From the NCBI RefSeq assembly GCF_004214795.1, contig NZ_CP035928.1, positions 1,488,001 through 1,552,000 on the forward strand: a DNA stretch of 64,000 bases. Reading direction: 5' to 3'. Under the pieces are notes generated by a model that saw only the letters and a list, made by a program, of their open reading frames with translations, had not been told where the DNA came from and made no database searches. Within the stretch, counting starts at the first letter, position 1; the number at the start of each line of letters is the position of its first letter. A program made the translations under genes and the position numbers. Positions 25,072-33,352 of this stretch are shown here, piece after piece. The DNA is from Malaciobacter pacificus (GTDB lineage: Bacteria > Campylobacterota > Campylobacteria > Campylobacterales > Arcobacteraceae).

Positions 25072-26097
25072 TTGCTTGACCCATTAAAAACTTCAAGTTA
25101 TGATTACGAACTACCTAAAGAACTTATAGCAACAAAACCAGTTAGCCCCGCAGATTCTGCGAGGCTTTTGGTTTATGATAGAAAAACTGATACTATAACT
25201 CATACTACTTTTAAAAATCTATTAGAAGTACTTCCAAAAAATATATCAATTTTTTTAAATGATACAAAAGTTATAAAAGCAAGAATCTTTGGTCAAAAAC
25301 AAAGTGGTGGTAAAATAGAACTACTTTTAAATAAGCCTCTATTTATGGACAGATATCTTGTTATGACTAGAGGAAGAGTTAGAAGTATTGGAACTGAGAT
25401 TTTCTTTGATGAAGGATTAGTTGCAAAAGTAGTTGAAATAAATGAAGATGGTAGTAGAGTTGTAGAATTTTATAAAGATGGTAAAAAACTGGACTTTTTA
25501 TCACTTGTTGAAATCTTAAATAAAATTGGACACTTACCCTTACCTCCATACATGAATAGAGAAGATAATAAACAAGATGAAAAAGATTATCAAACTTTAT
25601 TTGCTAAAAATTATGGAGCAGTAGCAGCACCTACTGCATCATTACACTTTACGGATGAACTTTTTGAAAAAATAAATCAAAACTTTCCAGTAAACTATCT
25701 AACACTTCACGTAGGTGCTGGAACATTTAAACCTGTTGATGCAGAAGATATATTAGAACACCCAATGCATAGTGAATATTTTGAAATAGGAATTAATGTT
25801 AAAAAAGAGCTAGACAATGCAAAAAAAGTATTAGCTGTTGGGACAACAGTAACAAGAACAGTTGAATACTATGCAAGGACAAATAAAATACAAGGTGAAT
25901 GTGACCTGTTTTTAAATCCAGCTAATACTCCAATTAAAGTTGACCATCTATTAACAAACTTTCACTTACCAAAATCAACACTAATTATGTTAATTGCATC
26001 ATTTGTTGGATTAGAAAAAACACTAGAAATATACCATGAAGCTGTAAAAGAGAAATACAGATTTTTCTCCTATGGTGATGGAATGCTAATTATTTAA
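25072..26097 (+). CDS. queA: S-adenosylmethionine:tRNA ribosyltransferase-isomerase
   Basis: QueA transfers and isomerises the ribosyl group of SAM onto 7-aminomethyl-7-deazaguanine in tRNA, forming epoxyqueuosine. The 341-residue length is normal. Signatures are SYDYELPKELIA (8-19), ADSARLLVYDRK, NYGAVAAPTASLHFT (about 183-197), HVGAGTFKPV, and NFHLPKSTLIMLIASFVG near the end. The start is a TTG, supported by a strong GAGGAGGAG site inside the tatC end. It belongs to the tatB-tatC-queA-exonuclease run. Confidence 0.96.
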   Translation: MLDPLKTSSYDYELPKELIATKPVSPADSARLLVYDRKTDTITHTTFKNLLEVLPKNISIFLNDTKVIKARIFGQKQSGGKIELLLNKPLFMDRYLVMTRGRVRSIGTEIFFDEGLVAKVVEINEDGSRVVEFYKDGKKLDFLSLVEILNKIGHLPLPPYMNREDNKQDEKDYQTLFAKNYGAVAAPTASLHFTDELFEKINQNFPVNYLTLHVGAGTFKPVDAEDILEHPMHSEYFEIGINVKKELDNAKKVLAVGTTVTRTVEYYARTNKIQGECDLFLNPANTPIKVDHLLTNFHLPKSTLIMLIASFVGLEKTLEIYHEAVKEKYRFFSYGDGMLII

Positions 26098-26106
26098 AGG
26101 AAGAAG

Positions 26107-26847
26107 ATGGCTTATTACGTACTGTTTGATACTGAAACTACAGGAAATCAAGAAGAAGATAGAGTTATACAATTTGGTGGTATGATTGTAGATCAAAAAG
26201 GAAAAGTAGAAGCTTATGATGAGTTTTGTTCAAGTGATGTTGAAATCAAGCTTGAAGCTATGGAAGTTCATAATATTACTCCTGATTTAATTGTTGGTAA
26301 ACCAACTGCCACTGAAACTACTTTTTATAAAAGATTAGAAGAATTAAATACTCCTGATAACTTCTTAATTGCACATAATATCAAGTTTGATATGGGAATG
26401 ATTCAAAAAGAAGGATTTGTAAATCAATATCAAATTATAGATACATTAAGATGTGCTAAACATTTATTTCCTGAGCTTCCTTATCATAGATTACAATACA
26501 TCAGATATGCACTAGAGCTATACAAAGTTGAACAAGCAGAAGCAGCTAAACATAATATCACGATAAAAGCTCACGATGCTATTGGTGATGTTTTAGTTAT
26601 GAAGCTATTTTTAACAAAACTTGTTGGAAAATGTAGAGAAATTTATCCTGATTATAATCCAATTGAAAAACTTGTTGACTTAACAAAAACACCAGTTATG
26701 ATTAAAACATTTAGATTTGGTAAATATAGAAATAGAGATATTGCTGAAGTGGCACAAGAAGACCCAGGATACCTAAACTGGATGAGAAGTTCTATGACTG
26801 ATTTAGATGAGGATTTAAAATATACATTAGATAAAATTTTAGGATAA
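26107..26847 (+). CDS. DEDDh-type 3'-5' exonuclease (DnaQ-like) with C-terminal DUF3820-like domain
   Basis: The 246-residue protein has an exonuclease domain (1-175) with the DEDDh set: Asp8 and Glu10 (FDTETTG), Asp95 (AHNIKFDM), His156 and Asp161 (AHDAIGDVL). A C-terminal extension (about 203-246) reads FRFGKYRNRDIAEVAQEDPG and then YLNWM. This matches the short domain seen after DnaQ-like nucleases in many bacteria (DUF3820-like). It probably acts in DNA or RNA trimming and repair rather than as the replicative epsilon subunit, whose polymerase partner is not encoded here. It ends the tatB-queA run at a strong terminator. Confidence 0.82.
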   Translation: MAYYVLFDTETTGNQEEDRVIQFGGMIVDQKGKVEAYDEFCSSDVEIKLEAMEVHNITPDLIVGKPTATETTFYKRLEELNTPDNFLIAHNIKFDMGMIQKEGFVNQYQIIDTLRCAKHLFPELPYHRLQYIRYALELYKVEQAEAAKHNITIKAHDAIGDVLVMKLFLTKLVGKCREIYPDYNPIEKLVDLTKTPVMIKTFRFGKYRNRDIAEVAQEDPGYLNWMRSSMTDLDEDLKYTLDKILG

Positions 26848-26874
26848 AAAGAAGATTTAAATTAATCTTCTTTT
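26847..26874. terminator. strong bidirectional terminator
   Basis: AAAAGAAGATT (26847-26857) and AATCTTCTTTT (26864-26874) make a perfect 11-bp stem with a 6-base loop. A T-rich tract follows on the plus strand and an A-rich one precedes it. It separates the convergent exonuclease and acetyltransferase genes and overlaps both 3' ends. Confidence 0.8.
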
Positions 26875-27476
26875 CTTTTTTCCAATTGATCTAATGCTTC
26901 ACTTATATTGTCAAATGAAATATCCTTTAGTTTGGATATTGACATATCCCACCACTTAACTTTTTTTAGTCGTTCAATAGTTTCTTCATCAAATCTATAT
27001 TTAAGAACTTTTGCTGGCACTCCACCTACAATTGCATAAGGGGGAACATCTTTAACAACAACAGATCCACCAGCAATAATAGCCCCATCACCAATAGTAA
27101 GTCCTCTTTTAACAATAGCTAAAGAACCAACCCACACATCATTTCCAAATATTGTTTCACTAGGTCTTACAATCTTTTTTTGCTCAAAATCATCTACATA
27201 ATCTGGAAAATGTAATTTTAAATTATATTGAATAGCAGAAGAACTAAGCCAAGTAGTTGGATGATCAAACGCCCCTAATTCACAATTTTTACCAATAGAA
27301 CAAAATTTACCCATTTTTGTTCCAGGAAATAATGTTGTTCCAGAATTGATAAAAGTATAACTCCCTACTTCACAAGAATGCTTAACAACAGCATTACCGA
27401 CTAATCTAACAGGTGCATTTAAAATCGTTTTCTTACCTATTTTTGCATCTTTAGATATATAATTAATATCTTTCAA
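26862..27476 (-). CDS. hexapeptide-repeat (XAT/CatB-like) O-acyltransferase
   Basis: This 204-residue left-handed beta-helix protein shows hexapeptide repeats from about residue 9 to 165 (for example AKIGKKTILNAP, AIVKRGLTIGDGAIIAGGSVV). It carries a catalytic-type His in LGAFDHPTTW and the C-terminal VPPYAIVGGVPAKVLKYRF segment of CatB-like acetyltransferases. The start is a TTG after AAGGAGC. It is 9 bp downstream of the TagF-like gene, so it probably acetylates a sugar or polyol in the same surface polymer. The acceptor is inferred, not shown. Confidence 0.82.
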   Translation of the reverse strand: MKDINYISKDAKIGKKTILNAPVRLVGNAVVKHSCEVGSYTFINSGTTLFPGTKMGKFCSIGKNCELGAFDHPTTWLSSSAIQYNLKLHFPDYVDDFEQKKIVRPSETIFGNDVWVGSLAIVKRGLTIGDGAIIAGGSVVVKDVPPYAIVGGVPAKVLKYRFDEETIERLKKVKWWDMSISKLKDISFDNISEALDQLEKRKED

Positions 27477-27485
27477 ACTCGCTCC

Positions 27486-28577
27486 TTATTTTAAAATATC
27501 TTTTATTTTTTTACTTCTTTTCTTGATATATTTAGTTATGTTATTAATAAATTTTTTTGTACTTCCTCCTTTTTTATAATTACCTAAGTAATTCTTTTTA
27601 ATCTCATTTCTTTTTTCTTTATTTGTATCACTACTTAATTCAGTTTTCAATATTTCATTTAAATTTAAAAAATTTTTTTCATTAATAGTTACAAATGCTT
27701 GTGAAAGCATATTTATAGATTGATCTGCTAAGACTTCTATATATGCAGCTGGCTTATCTGTATACAAATAATCAATCATTACTGAAGTGTTATCAAAAAA
27801 AGTAAAATCTACAATTGTAAAAACATCATTGATATTTTGTTCAGGCATATAATGAGCCTTTTTAGACTGATTGATAATATTCACTATTTCTTCATGGGCT
27901 AATTTTGCATCTTCATTTCTTGTTCCAAGTGCAGAATGAGGCTTATAGATTAATATATTTTTTTCATTTTCTAAAATCTTTTTTACCAGCTGTACACCAT
28001 ATTTAGGAACTGAAGTGTAATTCATGCTAGGATGAGTTGCCTCCCATGTTGGTGCATAAAGAATAACCTTTTGATTCTTTTTTTTATTAAATTGTAACTT
28101 ACTAACAAAATCAAGTTGAGGCCTACCTATTTGTATAAACTTCTTTTTATCAAAATTCAATAGATATTCTTTATATCTATCAACTCCTCTTTGTCCTACT
28201 GTAAATACATAATCATAAGCTTGAGATTGATTAGAACGCATAGATTCTTTTTCACTTTCTCCATGATTTAAATGTATATGATAACCTCTACTATATCTTA
28301 TAGATTGGAAATTTTTTAATGAATTATTTACATATAAAACTATTGGGAATTCATTATTTTGATAAAACTCAATTAAATCTGTAAATGTTTCTATATATAT
28401 ACATTCTAATTTTTGTTCATTTATATATTTTATATAAACTTCATAATCTGTGATTACATACAAAACTTTATGTTTTTTACTTAACTCTTCAAAAGGTTTT
28501 TCCCATTGTTGTATTTGATAAAAAGAATTAACACCTCCAGAAAAAAACACTACTACTTCACAATTTTTATAATTCAA
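27486..28577 (-). CDS. CDP-glycerol glycerophosphotransferase-like protein (TagB/TagF family)
   Basis: The 363-residue protein resembles the catalytic part of teichoic-acid glycerophosphotransferases. The first His is in HIHLNHGESEKE (where TagF has HGxPxK), then YAPTWEATHP, then KPHSALG with the second His, then DNTSVMIDYLYTDKPAA in the place of the TDYSSxxFD loop. It ends in a very basic helix (KRSKKIKDILK), suggesting peripheral membrane attachment. The start is a TTG. It lies 11 bp downstream of a TagD-like cytidylyltransferase that could supply CDP-glycerol. I infer addition of glycerol-phosphate to a capsule or LPS. Confidence 0.75.
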   Translation of the reverse strand: MNYKNCEVVVFFSGGVNSFYQIQQWEKPFEELSKKHKVLYVITDYEVYIKYINEQKLECIYIETFTDLIEFYQNNEFPIVLYVNNSLKNFQSIRYSRGYHIHLNHGESEKESMRSNQSQAYDYVFTVGQRGVDRYKEYLLNFDKKKFIQIGRPQLDFVSKLQFNKKKNQKVILYAPTWEATHPSMNYTSVPKYGVQLVKKILENEKNILIYKPHSALGTRNEDAKLAHEEIVNIINQSKKAHYMPEQNINDVFTIVDFTFFDNTSVMIDYLYTDKPAAYIEVLADQSINMLSQAFVTINEKNFLNLNEILKTELSSDTNKEKRNEIKKNYLGNYKKGGSTKKFINNITKYIKKRSKKIKDILK

Positions 28578-28588
28578 CTTTTCTCACT

Positions 28589-28981
28589 TTATAATAATTT
28601 AATTTTTTGTATCAACTCAGTTGTTGATATATCAGGTGTTCTAGGTAAATATAGAACTTTACAAATATCACTAAACTCATCAAACTTTCCAGTCCAATCA
28701 CATCCCATAATTAAACAATCTGCTTGATAAAATAAAAGATAATCTCTTTTTAATTCTAATGATTCTTCCAAAAATACATCTGTAACAAAATTTAAAGACT
28801 TAACAATTCTCATTCTCTCTTCTTGAGAATATAAAGGTTTTCTACCCTTTTTCCTAAAATTTAAATCATCTGAAGAGACTCCAACGATCAACTCATCTGC
28901 ATATTTTGCAGCTCTTTCTAAAATTTTTAAATGTCCATAATGAAAAATATCAAAAGTACCAAAAGTTAGAATTCTTTTCAT
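28589..28981 (-). CDS. glycerol-3-phosphate cytidylyltransferase-like protein (TagD family)
   Basis: This 130-residue nucleotidyltransferase has the HxGH motif as HYGH in TFGTFDIFHYGHLKILERA-like context (about residues 8-24), the RKPLYSQEERMRIV helix, and the C-terminal ISTTELI motif (about 120-126). Length and motifs fit TagD, which makes CDP-glycerol from CTP and glycerol-3-phosphate. RfaE-type heptose adenylyltransferases are an alternative with the same fold. The following TagF-like gene supports a CDP-glycerol or similar CDP-polyol product. Confidence 0.8.
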   Translation of the reverse strand: MKRILTFGTFDIFHYGHLKILERAAKYADELIVGVSSDDLNFRKKGRKPLYSQEERMRIVKSLNFVTDVFLEESLELKRDYLLFYQADCLIMGCDWTGKFDEFSDICKVLYLPRTPDISTTELIQKIKLL

Positions 28982-29025
28982 ATTAAATCTCTCTTATCTA
29001 TAAAATATAGTCATTATATATCTTA

Positions 29026-29050
29026 AAAAATTAATTAATAATTAATTTTT
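29026..29050 (-). terminator. AT-only hairpin between comEC and the TagD-like gene
   Basis: AAAAATTAATT (29026-29036) and AATTAATTTTT (29040-29050) form an 11-bp stem with a 3-base loop. It lies downstream of comEC and upstream of the surface-polymer genes. The A/T-only stem is weak but long, and may reduce read-through. Confidence 0.4.
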
Positions 29051-29099
29051 CAACTTAATTTAACAAACAAATGGATAATTATTATCAGTTTTACTATTA

Positions 29100-30332
29100 T
29101 TATAATAAAAACAAATAAATATTATAAACACTTATTAAAATATTTAAAGCATAAAATATTTTTTTGCTAAATATTGAAAATATTGATAAAAAAATAAATA
29201 GTAATAAAAAATTCAAATTTGTATACTTTTGATAAACATCAAATTCATAATTTATAAAATCTAATAAATAAGTGTCAAGTAAATTACCAAAACCCATAAT
29301 ATGTAAAATTATTTCAATTGGATATAACAATGTGAAAGCGATAGTTAAAATAGGAGATAACAATTGTTCTAAAGTTGTATTTTCATAAAAAAAATGAACA
29401 ATTGGATTAAAAACTAAAAATATCCAAATATTAAAAAATATAAAACTAACATATTTATTAATATGTTTAAAGTATTGTAAATATAAAAATATATAAAAAA
29501 CTGCTCCTATTGAAAACCAAAATCCAATAGAAAACAGAAAATTGGGGAAAAATGATATTGCAATTAAAAAAGTCATACCTAATGTTTTAAAAGAAAAAAG
29601 CTTTATATTTGAACGTAATATTACAAATCCTATCATAAGCATAATAAATGCTCTAACAAGTGAAGGAACAAAACCTGTAAAAATTAAATATAAAAAAATC
29701 AATATAAATGTAATAATTAAAATATCAGACTTTCTATTTCTATAAGGAAAATACTTTTTTTGAAGAATAAAATATGGATAATATACTATCCAATATACAA
29801 TAAAACTCAAAACTACGATATGAAAACCAGATAATGCAATCAAATGACTTATTGAATAATTTGTAAATACTTCCCTTAATTCAGAGTTTACAGGTATTGC
29901 TAAAAAAAGAGCATTAAAAAGTTGAGATATTAAATCATTTTCGTGTAAAGAGGATATATATTTTGATATATCTTGTCTTTTAGTTTTGATATTTAATTTT
30001 TCCACATTTATTGTTTTTGTATAAAAACCTTTGAGAAAATCATAAAAAGTTAACTCTTTTGTTATAAAAACAATTGAAATATGATCAAGTTTATCTAAAA
30101 CTAAATCTTTTGGTACAGATGTAAAAAAGTTATAATTTGATGCACTTAATTTTAATATATTAAAATCTTTCTTTTTATAAATATTTAGTACTTGTACCTT
30201 ATCTTTATATACTTCTTCATACTTTATATCTAAATACTTTGAATAATATATTGATAGATTTAAAATAAAAAAGATAGTAATAAACAGAATATTTACTATG
30301 TAAATATTGTCTTTTTTAGTAAAAATAAACAT
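29100..30332 (-). CDS. ComEC/Rec2-family DNA-uptake channel
   Basis: This 410-residue polytopic protein has an N-terminal membrane helix (about 10-30) and a soluble OB-like stretch. The competence core follows (from about 150), with ISHLIALSGFHIVVLS, GFVPSLVRAFIMLMIGF and a run of eight or so helices. It is shorter than Bacillus ComEC (about 770 residues) because the C-terminal metallo-beta-lactamase-like domain is missing. In my recollection this is normal for Campylobacterota. It would transport single-stranded DNA across the inner membrane. It is divergent from the PhoD-like gene. Confidence 0.85.
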   Translation of the reverse strand: MFIFTKKDNIYIVNILFITIFFILNLSIYYSKYLDIKYEEVYKDKVQVLNIYKKKDFNILKLSASNYNFFTSVPKDLVLDKLDHISIVFITKELTFYDFLKGFYTKTINVEKLNIKTKRQDISKYISSLHENDLISQLFNALFLAIPVNSELREVFTNYSISHLIALSGFHIVVLSFIVYWIVYYPYFILQKKYFPYRNRKSDILIITFILIFLYLIFTGFVPSLVRAFIMLMIGFVILRSNIKLFSFKTLGMTFLIAISFFPNFLFSIGFWFSIGAVFYIFLYLQYFKHINKYVSFIFFNIWIFLVFNPIVHFFYENTTLEQLLSPILTIAFTLLYPIEIILHIMGFGNLLDTYLLDFINYEFDVYQKYTNLNFLLLFIFLSIFSIFSKKIFYALNILISVYNIYLFLL

Positions 30333-30365
30333 AAAAATTATTATACATAAACTTAGATTATATGT

Positions 30366-30371
30366 TATAAT
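30366..30371 (+). promoter_or_regulatory. -10 box for the PhoD-like gene
   Basis: TATAAT in the context ATGTTATAATTATTTTTT lies 29 bp before the ATG at 30401, in the 68-bp gap divergent from comEC. An AAAAGGAG ribosome site follows at the expected place. Confidence 0.45.
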
Positions 30372-30400
30372 TATTTTTTAGCAACACAAAAGGAGTTCCT

Positions 30401-31234
30401 ATGAGTGAAAGATTAGTCCTAGGTCCTTTATTATCAGTAGAAAGTGATAATAAATATGTGGTGTGTTTTTTAAGTAAAACAGAATCAATTTTTTCTGTCC
30501 AATTTAATAATACTAAAGTTGAAGCAAAAAAAATTGCAACTTTAAAATATGGTTTTTTTTATAGAGTTAGCTATGCTATTAACCAAACAAATAAATCAAA
30601 TTTTGTTAACTATAAGATAATTGATATAAAATATGGACGAATAATAAGAGATTCTAACTATAGAGATTCTTGGAAATTTTATATACCATCAATGAAAGAA
30701 GAGATAAACTATACTTCAACAACCTTTGAAAACTTATCTAAAGTAAATAAAATTCATAAAACTAATCCCTACTCTTTAATTCTAATTAATGGAGCACATA
30801 TTAATACTAATAAATTATGGACAAATATTATTGAATTATTAATATGGTCAAAACTAAATAATTATTCTAAAATAAAAGTCACAACTTCTAAAAAAATTCA
30901 TGAGAAATTAAATGATTATTATGAAAAAAGATATATTGAAAAGTGGAATGATAAAGAGATGTCTTTAGCTTTAGCATCAATCCCAAGTATAATGATGTGG
31001 GAAGACAGAGATGTTTTTCATGGTTGCAATACTTGCTCAAAAGATTTGATAAATTGCGATATATACAAATCAATTTTTAAAGTAGCTAGAAAATATTTTG
31101 AAATATTTCAACTAAAAACTATAAAAAACGAGACTCTTCTTACTAAAGATAGAAGCCATTTCTCTATTTGTTTAAAATTTAGAAATCACCATATATTAGC
31201 ATTAGATAAATTCTCTTTATCTAAAATAGTATAA
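30401..31234 (+). CDS. divergent, probably catalytically dead PhoD-like metallophosphatase
   Basis: The 277-residue protein aligns by eye with the N-terminal half of cytoplasmic alkaline phosphatase D-like (PhoD-like) proteins. It has an N-terminal beta domain (GPLLSVESDNKYVVCFLSK), FYIPS, then SLILINGAHINTNKLW where family members have a GGDQxYAD metal motif. It then has ASIPSIMMWEDRDVFHG where they have WDDHDxFDG, and finally FSICLKFRNHHILALDKFS. The metal-ligand Asp and His residues are thus replaced, and the chain ends where homologues continue for several hundred residues. It is followed by a strong terminator. Family assignment is from memory of the pattern. Confidence 0.55.
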   Translation: MSERLVLGPLLSVESDNKYVVCFLSKTESIFSVQFNNTKVEAKKIATLKYGFFYRVSYAINQTNKSNFVNYKIIDIKYGRIIRDSNYRDSWKFYIPSMKEEINYTSTTFENLSKVNKIHKTNPYSLILINGAHINTNKLWTNIIELLIWSKLNNYSKIKVTTSKKIHEKLNDYYEKRYIEKWNDKEMSLALASIPSIMMWEDRDVFHGCNTCSKDLINCDIYKSIFKVARKYFEIFQLKTIKNETLLTKDRSHFSICLKFRNHHILALDKFSLSKIV

Positions 31235-31238
31235 AATA

Positions 31239-31265
31239 GAAGAAAAAGCCTAAGCTTTTTTCTTC
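31239..31265. terminator. bidirectional terminator between the PhoD-like gene and ovoA
   Basis: GAAGAAAAAGC (31239-31249) pairs with GCTTTTTTCTTC (31254-31265), with one extra T and loop CTAA, giving a strong stem with T- and A-rich flanks between convergent genes. Confidence 0.75.
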
Positions 31266-33352
31266 CAAATTGTCATTTGTGAAATTGTATGTTGATATTT
31301 TCTATTAGTTTCTTTGATTACAAAAGGTACATCAATAGTATCTAGTAATTCAAAATCAGATAATTCAGTTTTTAGTGTATCTAAAGTATATACTTCTTTA
31401 TTATCTTTAATATATCCACCAAGCCAGTTTTGTTTTGGAGTATATTCTTCAAGCCAAGTATAAGGACTTAGTAAAACTAAAAGTCCATTATCATTTATTC
31501 TACTTGGAATATCATCTAGGAATTTTTTTGGATAATATAACCTATCTATTAGGTTTGAGCAGAATATTAAGTCATACCCTGTATAAATATCTTTTAAATT
31601 ACAAGCATCACCTTGCATAAATGATACTTTATTTTTAATATCTTCCAATCCAAGTTCTTCTAAAGAAACTGACTTTTCATCAAATAACTCGCCCTCTTTT
31701 TTAACTTTATAAATTAAAGAATCATATTTTTTTAATTTAACTCCAACATTAATAAAGTTTGCACTAAAATCAATTCCCATAACTTCATCAAAAGTTTTAG
31801 CTAGTTCAAATGTTGACCTACCTACTGAACATCCTAAATCTAAAGCTTTTTTATTATCAATATCTTTTAAATATGGTTTTAAACTCTCAACTGAGTTTAC
31901 ACAGAAGTTTTTAACTCCAAAGTTTTCTGCTCCATAATGGAACTCACAATATTGAGAAATAAGTTCATCTGTTTCGTATACATTGTCGTTTAATTTTGTT
32001 CTATATTCATTGTCTGATTTCACGTATCTAAATCCTGCATGTTGGAAGAAATGCTTTCTAAATGCATATCTTGCTTCTCTTAAGATCTCATTTCCTAGTG
32101 AAATAAAAGATCCACCTTTTATAAGTGCATGTCTATCATCAAAAGTTGGTGTTGTAAAATCGTCATATATAGGATGTGTTTCAAATCCATCAAATGGATA
32201 AGTTGGAGTAATAGACCATTGCCATACATTTCCAACTACATCATAAAACTCATCAAACTTATATTTATCAACAGGACTTTGATTGAACTGTTTTAATCCT
32301 ATGTTAGCTTCCCCATTTTCAACTTTTACTTGAGCATTTACATAATCATTTAATCTATAATATTCATCTTCACTTGGAAGTCTAACTTCAAAGCCTAACT
32401 TTTGTGATTTATATTTACAAAATGCCTCTGCTTCATAAACATTAATATCTACTGGATAGTTAAGAGGTAATGGCACTATTCTATTAATTTCTCTTAAAAA
32501 ATATTTTCCATCCTCTTTTATCCAAAAAGTTGGATGCTTAGCTTGAGTGAAATCTAACCACTCTTTTCCTTCTTTTGAGAATAATTCAGGTTTATTATAT
32601 CCACCCTCTTTCACAAACTCTAAAAACTCACCATTTGAAACTAAGTATTTAGAAGCTTTAAAATCTTTGATTGTTGCTTTGTGGAAAGAGAATTCATTAT
32701 CCCAACCATAGTAAATTGGATTTGCTCTATCTTTTTCAATGACAACATCTCCACCTTTGACAACACAAAGTTCATTTTGTGGATATTCTTCACTTTGTTC
32801 TTCTCCATATTCAAATATTTCATCAGTTGATAAATATTTAATATCTAGTTCTCGCAGTAGTACTGAAGAAGTCTCTATATGAATATTCTCATGTTCAATT
32901 CCCATCATAATAATCCACATAGGAGATTCCCAATTTATAGGCATCGTAAACTCAATCGTATCTATTAAATTTAATACTATTTCTTTTACTTGTGCTCTAT
33001 ACTCTTTAATCTCTTCGAAAGTTGGCCATTTGTAGTGTTTTGATTCTAAATCATCCCAACTCATTTCATCAACACCAATAGCAAATATTGATTCAAAATC
33101 TTTATTAACTCTATCTTTTAGTATATTTGCTAGTATTAATTTATTTACAAAAAATGTTGCAGTATGTCCATAGTAAAAAACTAAGGGATGTCTTAGTCTA
33201 TTTGGTTGTTTATATATAAAATCCTTCTCTTTTAGTAAGTCAAAAAGTTTTTCATCTAATTCATAAGTTTGTAAAAAATATTCTTTAATCTCTTCTCTTT
33301 TTTCTTCAATAGTACCAACACTTAAATTTATAGTCTGAGATCTATAATTCAT
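31250..33352 (-). CDS. ovoA: ovothiol biosynthesis protein: 5-histidylcysteine sulfoxide synthase / mercaptohistidine methyltransferase
   Basis: OvoA joins cysteine to carbon 5 of histidine with O2 and Fe(II), and its C-terminal domain N-methylates the product, leading to the antioxidant ovothiol A. The 700-residue length fits the bifunctional form. The N-terminal DinB-like domain has the iron ligands His63 (YYGHTATF), His154 and His158 in HENIHIE (HX3HXE). The central FGE-sulfatase-type domain shows GNVWQWS, KGGSF and QHAGFRYV. The methyltransferase domain starts near 490 with ALDLGCSVGRS. Its ATG overlaps the stop of the TPR gene (ATGA), so it is translated as part of a four-gene operon. 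Confidence 0.93.
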   Translation of the reverse strand: MNYRSQTINLSVGTIEEKREEIKEYFLQTYELDEKLFDLLKEKDFIYKQPNRLRHPLVFYYGHTATFFVNKLILANILKDRVNKDFESIFAIGVDEMSWDDLESKHYKWPTFEEIKEYRAQVKEIVLNLIDTIEFTMPINWESPMWIIMMGIEHENIHIETSSVLLRELDIKYLSTDEIFEYGEEQSEEYPQNELCVVKGGDVVIEKDRANPIYYGWDNEFSFHKATIKDFKASKYLVSNGEFLEFVKEGGYNKPELFSKEGKEWLDFTQAKHPTFWIKEDGKYFLREINRIVPLPLNYPVDINVYEAEAFCKYKSQKLGFEVRLPSEDEYYRLNDYVNAQVKVENGEANIGLKQFNQSPVDKYKFDEFYDVVGNVWQWSITPTYPFDGFETHPIYDDFTTPTFDDRHALIKGGSFISLGNEILREARYAFRKHFFQHAGFRYVKSDNEYRTKLNDNVYETDELISQYCEFHYGAENFGVKNFCVNSVESLKPYLKDIDNKKALDLGCSVGRSTFELAKTFDEVMGIDFSANFINVGVKLKKYDSLIYKVKKEGELFDEKSVSLEELGLEDIKNKVSFMQGDACNLKDIYTGYDLIFCSNLIDRLYYPKKFLDDIPSRINDNGLLVLLSPYTWLEEYTPKQNWLGGYIKDNKEVYTLDTLKTELSDFELLDTIDVPFVIKETNRKYQHTISQMTIWKKKA

